Part shown: positions 1 through 6,600 of the stretch, piece by piece
How positions within the stretch are numbered: the first letter of the stretch is position 1
Layout: each line of letters starts with the position of its first letter
Assembly (NCBI GenBank): GCA_030039695.1
Contig: JASHVB010000939.1
Location: forward strand, 1-7,250
Source of the DNA: Acetobacteraceae bacterium
Lineage (GTDB): Bacteria > Pseudomonadota > Alphaproteobacteria > Acetobacterales > Acetobacteraceae
Length of the DNA: 7,250 nucleotides
Direction of reading: 5' to 3'
Notes under the pieces: model-generated
What the model was told of the DNA's origin: nothing
The model's database searches: none
Seen by the model: only the letters and a program-made list of their open reading frames with translations
Made by a program: the position numbers and the translations under genes

Positions 1-604
1 CGCCGAAGAACTCGGGCGAAGCGGCGCCAATCGTCGGCGCGTGGGCCATCGCGCTGACGGCGGCCATGTCTTGCATAAGCTTGACATCCTGGGCGCCGGG
101 ACTGAACTGGTAATTGGTGATCATGGCCCCGAAGGGCTGGCCTCCGAACTGGCCGTACTCGTCGACATAAGCGTGCTTGTAGAGGCCCGACTTGACGATT
201 TCCGGCGCATCCTCGAAGTCGGCCAGCAGGTCATCCTTCGAGACGTTCAACATCTCGATCTTGATGTTCTGCCGGAAATCCGTGCGGTCGACTAGAAACT
301 TCAGACTGCGCCAGCCGGATTCCATGGCCTGGAACTCGGCATTGTGCAGCACCTCGTTGAGCTGGCTGGTCATCGTCTGGTCGATTGCCGCAATCATTCG
401 GTCGATCGCGGAGGCCTGCACCTTCTCGCCTTCATGCACCGGCTTGACGAGCTCGGTGAGGAAGGCGGCGATGCCGCGACGGGCTTCATCATAGCCTTCG
501 TCGCGCGGGGTGAGCTTGGTTTCGGAGAGAACCTGGTCGAGCAGGGATACGGATTCTTGTGTCGCCTGACCGCCTGTCGCCGGTTGGGCAGTGGTGTCGG
601 ACAT
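1..604 (-). CDS. tssC: TssC, T6SS contractile sheath large subunit (partial, C-terminal part beyond window)
   Basis: The first 201 codons of the large sheath subunit (VipB/ImpC/EvpB family) are present, and the gene runs off the window at position 1. The family is usually about 490-500 aa, so roughly 40% is visible. In T6SS the protein pairs with TssB to build the cytoplasmic contractile sheath around the Hcp tube. Translation starts at ATG 604-602 (MSDTTAQ...). A Shine-Dalgarno-like GAAAGG lies 8 nt upstream (613-618). Family landmarks are visible. The segment around residues 88-105 (HNAEFQAMESGWRSLKFLV) matches the conserved 'NxxFQxLExxWRgLxxLV' region. It is followed by IKIEMLNVSKDDLLADF (about 114-130) and the conserved 'YGQFGGQPFGAMI..Y' stretch (about 150-165). 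The gene lies 37 bp after tssB, the usual order for sheath genes. Identity is very secure. No internal stop or frameshift is seen in the visible part. Confidence 0.96.
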   Translation of the reverse strand, partial: MSDTTAQPATGGQATQESVSLLDQVLSETKLTPRDEGYDEARRGIAAFLTELVKPVHEGEKVQASAIDRMIAAIDQTMTSQLNEVLHNAEFQAMESGWRSLKFLVDRTDFRQNIKIEMLNVSKDDLLADFEDAPEIVKSGLYKHAYVDEYGQFGGQPFGAMITNYQFSPGAQDVKLMQDMAAVSAMAHAPTIGAASPEFFG

Positions 605-612
605 AGCAATGG

Positions 613-618
613 CCTTTC
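613..618 (-). promoter_or_regulatory. Ribosome binding site of tssC
   Basis: On the minus strand this reads GAAAGG, 8 nt before the tssC ATG. It supports ATG 604 as the start. The 37-bp tssB-tssC gap (605-641) holds nothing else I can recognise: no terminator and no clear promoter. Confidence 0.6.
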
Positions 619-641
619 GCGGTGGGGACGGTTACGTTCGG

Positions 642-1136
642 TCAGGTGGACGGCGGTACGGTGATCTCTGCCTCGACCTTCTTGCGCAACTCGGCATCCG
701 CGAGGATGCGCTCGATCGCCCTGCGGAAGCTCGGAAGATTGCCGAGCGGTCCCTTGAGCGAGACGAGGGCGGCTCTGAGCTCGAGAATCTTGCTCATCTC
801 GGGAATCTGCTTGGCAACCTGCTCGGGCTCGAAGTCCTTGAGCGTGCCGACCTTGAGGCTGACGGCAAGATTGCCGGCGTCGGCATCATCCGAGAGCTTG
901 TTTGGCACCTTGAGATCGAGCGTGAGGTTCTCGCTCCGCATGACGTCGTTGAAGGTGTCCTTGTCGACCTGAACGCGGCGCCGTTCGCCGAGCGCGGTTT
1001 CGTCCGCGCGGTGCGTGAAGTCGCCGAGGACGAGCAGCTTAAACGGCAGTTCCACCTCTTCGCGGGCGTCACCGGTGGCCGGCATGTAGCGGATGTTTAC
1101 TCTCTCTTTTGGCGCCACCGAGGCGTCTTTGGCCAT
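642..1136 (-). CDS. tssB: TssB, T6SS contractile sheath small subunit
   Basis: This is a complete 164-aa protein of the VipA/ImpB family, whose members are typically about 160-180 aa. It forms heterodimers with TssC that assemble into the contractile sheath in the cytoplasm, later disassembled by ClpV. Landmarks are the LPFKLLVLGDF strand region (residues 30-40), the segment with VDKDTFNDVM (57-66), then LDLKVPNKL (73-81). The C-terminal helical block FEPEQVAKQIPEMSKILELR (102-121) and LKGPLGNLPSFRRAIERIL (127-145) corresponds to the helices that pack against TssC. The start is ATG 1136, with a strong AAGGAGA ribosome binding site 6 nt upstream. It sits 32 bp after tssA and 37 bp before tssC, evidently in one operon. 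Both sheath genes have their own good ribosome binding sites, unlike the overlapping genes upstream. That fits the need for many sheath copies per machine (inference). Confidence 0.97.
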   Translation of the reverse strand: MAKDASVAPKERVNIRYMPATGDAREEVELPFKLLVLGDFTHRADETALGERRRVQVDKDTFNDVMRSENLTLDLKVPNKLSDDADAGNLAVSLKVGTLKDFEPEQVAKQIPEMSKILELRAALVSLKGPLGNLPSFRRAIERILADAELRKKVEAEITVPPST

Positions 1137-1142
1137 GTCACG

Positions 1143-1149
1143 TCTCCTT
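1143..1149 (-). promoter_or_regulatory. Strong ribosome binding site of tssB
   Basis: On the minus strand this reads AAGGAGA, followed by a 6-nt spacer (1137-1142) to the tssB ATG. It is the best Shine-Dalgarno in the window and lies in the 32-bp tssA-tssB gap (1137-1168). No convincing -35/-10 pair or terminator is visible in that gap, so tssB probably shares the upstream transcript. Confidence 0.75.
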
Positions 1150-1168
1150 GTTGATTGTGCTATGGATG

Positions 1169-2788
1169 TCAGTCACCTACTGCCTTTGCTGCCTCCGCTG
1201 CCTGTAGCGGATCCGCCCGCGCCATGCGGGCAAAGGCGGCGCGGATGATGTCCTCCCGCTCCGCATCGGGGATGGTCCTTGCGATCTCGGGCATGGCCGC
1301 ACAACGATGGAGCAGGCAGGCTGCCTCGGCGGCGAGCTGCGGTTCCCATTCGTCGAGGCCGTGCGCGTCGATCAGACGCCCGAGATGCTGGAGCAGCGGC
1401 AGGGCGACGATTGCCGTGCCGTTCTCAAGGCAGAGCCGCGCCGCACCTAGGCGCCAGTGAAAGCGGGCGCGACCGCTCGGGGCGGCCGATACACCTTCGC
1501 TCAACAGCGCGAGCGCGTCCCTTTCCTGCCCGTCGGCCATTTTCTGTCGCGCGGCGGCGAGTGCGGCCTGCCATGGCAGGTCGGGTGCGATGCCGCCTTC
1601 CGCGCGTGTTTTAGGTCTGGCGAGAACGCCCGTCTCGATCCAGGCGCGGGTTGTGCCATCCGCGAAGGGCGTGCCGTCCGAGAACGAGAGTTCGGAGAGC
1701 CCGGGCAGGCGCTCGAGTAGAGAAGCCGTGCCCGTGACCACCTCCCGCGCACATTCCAAAGCAGCGGGGCCGAGCGTGGTGAGCGCGTTCGCCGCGAGGC
1801 GCTGTCCGTTCAGCCAGAAGAGCCCGGAGCCCGAACAGAAATGCTCGAGCGCGAGCACGAGGTCCCTCTGGTTGCCGGCACTGCGCATGGCCTCGAACTC
1901 GCCGAGGCGTGTGTCGGGAGGCGGCATGACTGCGGTGCGGCCGTTCTGCACCGGGGGAAGCGCGGTGATGCCGAGCCACGTCACTGCTCGGAGCAAACGA
2001 AAGGCACGCGGCTCGAAAGGGTTCGCTTCCATCAGCTGCAGGGCCTGCGTCCGCACTGCCTCTCTCAGCATGGAGAGCACGCGCTCGGGGTCACCGCCCG
2101 CGGCTGCGAACGCGATCGAGGGTGCCGGGGGGGACTGAGGTGAGGCGGACTGGGCAGGTCCGGATTGGATTGGGGCAGGCTGGCCTGGGGCGGGTGCCGC
2201 GGCCGCCGTCGCCTTGCGCTGCTCGGCTTCGGTCGCGGCGCGCCGCTCGGCCTCGGCGAGCTTCTGCAGCGGACGCAAAACTTCACCGAACGAGACCGAG
2301 CGGTCCGGCAGCTTTTCGGTCACAAGGTGTTCCAGGGCCGCGAGCTCGTCGAGGGCAACAAGAGAGGCCGGGCCGGTTCCGGGTAGGGGCTCAGCCGGCA
2401 CCTCGCGGGCGAGGCGACTGATCATCCACTCGAAGGCACCCGCGCGGGCGCGCGGCCTTCTTGGGAAGAGACCATCCCAGGAATTCTCGACCAGCCTGCG
2501 AACGATCGCGACCCCAACGGCAAGGCCGCGCAAAGCTTCGGTGTGCGCGAGGGCGAGCGCGAGCCAAGTCGCGACCGAGAGGTTCTTCGAGCGGTTTGCC
2601 AGGATGTCCTGTGCAGATGTGACAATGTTCCGCCACTCCACGGAGGCGGGCCCGCTTCGCTCGAGCTTGCGGATCTCGGTGGCGAGCGCGTCATAGTCGG
2701 GATCGTGGGGGAACGCCGCCGGATCCGGTGCATCCGCTGGCAGGGGGGCGGTGGCGCGATCGATCCTCGGATCGTCCAAGCCGGTCAT
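1169..2788 (-). CDS. tssA: TssA, long form with ImpA N-terminal and VasJ/VCA0119-type C-terminal region
   Basis: This 539-aa protein is a T6SS assembly protein. TssA proteins bind baseplate or tail-tip components and coordinate or cap growth of the tube and sheath in the cytoplasm. Residues about 29-125 form the ImpA_N domain. It has 'DPDYDAL', 'VEWRNIV', 'SKNLSVATWLALAL' (canonical SKDL..a.wL..Al), 'GLAVGVAIVRRLVENSWDGLFP' and 'FEWMISRLA'. Residues about 182-230 (nt 2099-2245) are an Ala/Pro/Gln-rich low-complexity linker. Residues about 255-385 match the VCA0119/VasJ-type module: RLLRAVTWLGITALPP, 'PPPDTRL', FWLNGQR, 'LERLPGLSELSFSDGTPFADGTT..W'. Residues about 402-530 are an all-helical C-terminal domain. 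The ATG at 2788 overlaps the kinase TGA (ATGA). GGAG 9 nt upstream (2798-2801) supports this start. The domain layout resembles the long TssA subfamily rather than the short ImpA form. Subclass assignment is from motif memory and less certain than the family call. Confidence 0.93.
   Translation of the reverse strand: MTGLDDPRIDRATAPLPADAPDPAAFPHDPDYDALATEIRKLERSGPASVEWRNIVTSAQDILANRSKNLSVATWLALALAHTEALRGLAVGVAIVRRLVENSWDGLFPRRPRARAGAFEWMISRLAREVPAEPLPGTGPASLVALDELAALEHLVTEKLPDRSVSFGEVLRPLQKLAEAERRAATEAEQRKATAAAAPAPGQPAPIQSGPAQSASPQSPPAPSIAFAAAGGDPERVLSMLREAVRTQALQLMEANPFEPRAFRLLRAVTWLGITALPPVQNGRTAVMPPPDTRLGEFEAMRSAGNQRDLVLALEHFCSGSGLFWLNGQRLAANALTTLGPAALECAREVVTGTASLLERLPGLSELSFSDGTPFADGTTRAWIETGVLARPKTRAEGGIAPDLPWQAALAAARQKMADGQERDALALLSEGVSAAPSGRARFHWRLGAARLCLENGTAIVALPLLQHLGRLIDAHGLDEWEPQLAAEAACLLHRCAAMPEIARTIPDAEREDIIRAAFARMARADPLQAAEAAKAVGD
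2099..2245 (-). other. Ala/Pro/Gln-rich interdomain linker of TssA
   Basis: About 49 residues (182-230 of TssA) rich in Ala, Pro, Gln, Ser and Glu join the ImpA_N domain to the VasJ-type half. There is no hydrophobic core pattern, so this is probably a flexible tether. The reading frame stays open across it and G+C is similar to the flanks, so I see no sign of a frameshift or insertion. Confidence 0.7.
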
Positions 2789-3648
2789 GGCGCGAGACTC
2801 CGGAAGAGCTGCGCGAGTGGACGGGAGGCGCGGAGCGCCCGTACCGGCGCGAGCGGATCGGTTGGCCGGTCAGCGCGGCGCGGCGCGAGTGCCGCCCCGA
2901 GCGAAGCCCAGGCGCGCCGCGATAGGACGGCCGGCGGTTCGACGATGTCGGTGTGCCGTGCTGGGCGGTAATCGAATGGATGGCGGCCGGTGATCAGCTC
3001 GTAGGCGACGACGGCGAGCGCGAAAACATCGTCCCGCGGTTCCGGAGGGGCACCCTCAATCACTTCCGGCGATGTATAGGACGGAGTGACGATCCGTTCC
3101 GTGGTCATCGCCATTTGCGCGTTAACCGGCCGCGCCGATTCGAAATCGATCAGCTTGCTCCGACCCAGTCCGTCAAGGAGCAGATTGCCGGGCTTGATGT
3201 CCGCATGGACCCATCCCGCCGCATGCAGGAAGCGGGCGGCCCGGGCCGCGCCTTCCAGAAGATCGGCCGCGCGCTCGGCGGAAACCGGAGAGCCTCGCTC
3301 TGTGATGTCCCGCAGGCTGCCGCCCGTGAGCTCCTCCATTACGAGATACGGCGCGCCATCCTCGACGCCGGTGTCGTGCAAGCGGGCTATGTTTGGGTGA
3401 GCGAATGTCCTCATGCGGCCGGCTTGGGCGATGAGCAGCGCCGCCTCGTCCGCGTGGTTACAGAGCGAGCGCCGCAAGATCTTGACCGCGATCGAAGGGC
3501 CGGGGGCTGCGAGGTCGGTTCCGCGATGAACGAGAGAGGACCGGCCGCACCCGATCATTTCCGCCAGTCGATAGCGACCGCCCAGCACCGTGCCCCGGGC
3601 GAAGGAGCGCAAAGCGGTTTGCTTTGCGCTCTCAGAGCCGCGGCACAC
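2785..3648 (-). CDS. Small Ser/Thr protein-kinase-like protein with divergent catalytic motifs, T6SS-associated
   Basis: With the GTG start at 3648 this is a 287-aa, single-domain Hanks-type kinase fold. It has no transmembrane segment and no FHA or periplasmic domain, so it should be cytoplasmic. Visible motifs are the G-loop GCGRSSLV (residues 33-40, third Gly replaced by Ser), Lys56 in IAVKIL, 'HPNI' (84-87) and hinge-region LVMEEL (102-107). The catalytic loop is HADIKPGNLLLD (148-159), in which HRD has become HAD. Asp150, Lys152 and Asn155 are kept. DFG is DFE (168-170), Asp168 kept. The activation segment has several Thr/Ser and ends TPSYTSPE (188-195). DDVFALAVVAYELITGRHPF (206-225) and Arg261 complete the fold. 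The 5' end overlaps tssM by 17 nt and the 3' end overlaps tssA by 4 nt, implying translational coupling. Kinases in other T6SS loci (PpkA, Stk1) control assembly by phosphorylation. That role here is inference, and a catalytically weak or pseudokinase role is possible. Alternative starts are TTG 3612, GTG 3588 and ATG 3738 (107 nt inside tssM). Confidence 0.88.
   Translation of the reverse strand: MCRGSESAKQTALRSFARGTVLGGRYRLAEMIGCGRSSLVHRGTDLAAPGPSIAVKILRRSLCNHADEAALLIAQAGRMRTFAHPNIARLHDTGVEDGAPYLVMEELTGGSLRDITERGSPVSAERAADLLEGAARAARFLHAAGWVHADIKPGNLLLDGLGRSKLIDFESARPVNAQMAMTTERIVTPSYTSPEVIEGAPPEPRDDVFALAVVAYELITGRHPFDYRPARHTDIVEPPAVLSRRAWASLGAALAPRRADRPTDPLAPVRALRASRPLAQLFRSLAP
3605..3631 (-). 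repeat. Perfect 11-bp inverted repeat (hairpin) just after the tssM stop
   Basis: The arms GAGCGCAAAGC (3605-3615) and GCTTTGCGCTC (3621-3631) are perfect reverse complements around a 5-nt loop (3616-3620). On the minus-strand transcript the stem begins one base after the tssM TGA (3634-3632). If the kinase starts at GTG 3648 the hairpin covers its codons 6-15. If it starts at TTG 3612 the stem contains the start codon. The next bases on the transcript are CTTCGCCC, with no U-tract, so it is not a standard intrinsic terminator. Possible roles are mRNA processing or stability, translational control of the kinase, or a dispersed palindromic repeat. Structure is certain, function unknown. Confidence 0.85.
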
Positions 3649-6600
3649 AGTAGAACTCCGAGAAAGTGCCGCGGACGAACGGGTTGAGGACGCTGCCTGC
3701 CGAGAGCACGAAAGTTGCCCGGTAGCCCTGGATCGCAAAGCCGAGCGTGATTCGGTCCGGGCTGCCGGCTTGCGTTTCCTGGGCGCTATCGAGGAGCTGG
3801 AAAAGGGCCCAAGGGCCCGAGAATGATGTCTCGAGCGTCTGACCGTTCACGAGCGAGAGGGTGAGCGAGGCACTGCCGGGCGCGTTCGGGTTCGGCCAGG
3901 CGAATGTGGTGCCGCGTGGCGGCTGGTGCTGATAGACGAGAGAGGTCTGGTTGATGGCGATCGTCGCGGTGTACACACGCGGATCGAGATAGCCAGGCGT
4001 CAGGGTGAAGGACACCGCGAGGGTGCCCCCGGCGTCGAAGAAGAGTGCCTGGATGCGCCGTGCGAGGTTGATCTGACTGAGCCCATCGGCGGAGAGGCCG
4101 AGCGAGAATCCGCCCTGCGAGGCAAGGCTGAGGTTGCGACCCGGCTGTTGCTTGAGGAACGGGGTGAGGTTGGTCGACACGAACTGGTCGATGACGCCGC
4201 GGTTGCCGAAGAAATTGCCGAAATCCTTGAGTGTGACCCCGAGCTCCGACGTCCCGCCGCGGCCTGCGACGAAGGGAAAGCGCCCGGCGATTGTCTGCTC
4301 GCAGGCTGGCGCGACGTTCTGCGACCACGCTGCCTGTATGTGCGCGCGCGTCAGTTGCAGAAGGACGCTCCAGATGTTCTGGTAAAGCGAGCGGAATATG
4401 CCATCGAGGGGGCGGGGCAACGTTGCCGCCTGCACGCGGAGCTGGATCAGCGGATCGCCACCCTGGCCGGAGATGACCTGGGAGGCCGCCGCGGCCGCGG
4501 CAGCGTCCGGACTGTCCGCCGTTGCGATACCCGAGACCACGCCGTACGAGGCGGTGATTGCGTTCTGCAGGCCGGACGCTGGCGGCTCACCACCGTTCGT
4601 GTCGACGAGAGCCAGAAGTGACGCGAACGGCGCGCGTATCGCATCGCCGGGCCAGCCAGCGGAACCGAACGGATTGGCCGGCTTGATCATGCCGGATTGC
4701 TGTGCCGCCGCGTCCACCACCTTTGCGGCGCCGCTGCCCGGCTTGACGGCATTGGCGAGCGCGGCGACCGGAGAGCCCGGCGGCGGCGGGACGGGCAGGT
4801 CCGTCTGGTTCTTCACGAGCTGAATGAGCTGCATGAGGGGCGACTTCGGCCCCGCAAGCACCTGCATCCCCGCGACAAGGCTTGCCAGATCCGGCAGCGC
4901 ACGCAGTTCGATCTGCCCCACCACCGACTGCCATTGCTTGATATAGTCCCGGGTGTAATCGTCCTTGACCTGCTGCAGGAGACCGGCCGTTTGTTGCGGG
5001 TCTGCCGTGGTTCCGCTGCCCGTTATCCAGTCTCCCTCGACCGCGTCGCGGACGAGGACCGGAGCCCGCTTCAGAAAGATTTCGTAGAATCCTTGACGGG
5101 TGTAGAGCCCCGGGACGACGACCGAGAGGCCGGCCTGCGAGCGCAGCATGAGAAGGTCCGAGCTAGCAGCTCCAAGCGCGCTCACCACGTTGAGCGGCAT
5201 CGCGGCACCGGTCTGGCCGGCTTCCGCCTGCAGCTGGGCATAGATGGCATCGGCGGTGGGGTGCCGCTGCAGGAGCGACCGCGCTTCCGCGATCAGCGGT
5301 CGGTTCAGGCTGATGGGCTGCGGCAGGAGCCTGACGAGCTGCTGCCAATGCGCAAGCGCGCTCACCTGCTGCTCCGGATTGAGCGCGAAGACGGCCGCGA
5401 GCAGGTGGCTGCCCCAGTCGGAGACGGTCGCGCGCGCATAGTGCGCGGGATCGCCGAACATAAGATAAACCGTTAACAGCGAGCGAATTTGGTTCGGATC
5501 GTACCCGGCAGCGACCGCCCGCTGTAGCTGGTTTTGCAGCTGGCCGAGCATGAGCGGCAGGAAGCGGGCCGTGAGCAGGCGATGATAGCTTTCGACGGCG
5601 GCCTTGCGGGCGACACGGATGTCGAGGGGGGTGAAGCCGACGGACCGCTCGAGCAGGGTGTCGCCCCGGCGCACCGATGCGGACTCGTACGCCTGATCGA
5701 GCAGCGGCAGAATGGCGCCGATGCTGTCTGCGCCGGCGAGGTCCCGGTCGAGCGTCGTTTCCGCCGCCGCTCCGCGCGCGAATACGTCGAGCCGCGTCCG
5801 GTGCCGATGGTACTCGTGGACCCAGAGCAGGAGCGAGGCAACGAGCGCGAGCGCGCAGGCGAGATAACCGCCCAGATGGAGGAGCGCCATACGACGCTCG
5901 ATCTTCGGGTCGACACCGCCGAGGCCGGCTTCGGGAAAGACGAAGTCGCGGAACACGCCTGCGGCGAACAGGGGAGGGGAGGTAGAGGTCCCGCGCGCAT
6001 GACCTGGCGCCTCGGGAGAAGGTGCGATCAGGCCAAGCGGTGCCGCGAAGCGCGCGTGCCAGCCATCGAACAATGGCGCAGGTGCGTCGTCCGACACGCC
6101 CGCCGAGGTGAAGAATATACCTCGCAGCATCGAAGGAGGACCGGGCCGACGACGGTACGCCAACTCGGCGGCGATGCCGAGCGCTGCGTCCGCGGCGGCA
6201 GCGAGCTGCTCGGGCAGCACCGTGATGGCGGCGCGGCGAAGGGGGTTGCGTTCCGCCGCCACCCGGAACGGCAACAGACGGGTTGCCGCTTCGATGCTCC
6301 GGTCGAGTTCGCGCCTGAGTGCCGCGATGATCTCGTCCGGCGGACGTCCTGCAGTCGCGAGGGGCAAGACGGCACCGAAGGCATTGCCCCGTGCCTGCTC
6401 GTCGAGATCGGCGAAAAATTCAGTGAATCCGGGCAGCAGATCGCACTTGCTGACGACGAGATAAAGTGGCGAGGACGCGCCGAAGACGGCGAGCGCTTCC
6501 TGACGCCGGCTCCGCGCAAAGCGGGCGAGATCGGCGGCCCCCGGGCCGAGCAGTTCGTCGGCGCCGACGACGAACAGGGTGCCGTCGAGCGGACGGCGGG

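Noticed and set aside
605..641. TTGCT just before tssC as part of a sigma-54 promoter
   Set aside because: T6SS loci can be sigma-54 dependent, but there is no GG at the required spacing upstream, and the site lies in a short intra-operon gap.
591..1154. Plus-strand open frame of 187 codons opposite tssB
   Set aside because: It is the antisense shadow of tssB in GC-rich DNA. It has no family motifs, and the minus-strand product is an unmistakable sheath protein.
3231..3250. GC-only palindromic stretch containing GGCCCGGGCC
   Set aside because: It lies within the kinase coding region (Ala/Arg codons) and is no more than expected from base composition.
3605..3631. Hairpin as a Rho-independent terminator for tssM
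   Set aside because: The transcript bases after the stem are CTTCGCCC with no U-run, and the coupled kinase and tssA genes continue directly downstream.
2953..3687. Plus-strand open frame of 244 codons opposite the kinase and tssM end
   Set aside because: It is an antisense shadow. The minus-strand frame carries ordered kinase motifs, and the plus-strand product is Arg/Ala-rich with no recognisable domain.
3805..3818. Direct repeat of GGGCCC separated by AA
   Set aside because: It encodes the conserved G-P-W-A-L of the TssM C-terminal domain and is explained by codon use in GC-rich DNA.
4697..5476. Plus-strand open frame of 259 codons inside tssM (also 3926-4621)
   Set aside because: Both are opposite well-conserved TssM periplasmic sequence. 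Their products are rich in Arg, Gly and Glu as expected from GC-rich antisense frames, without a domain.
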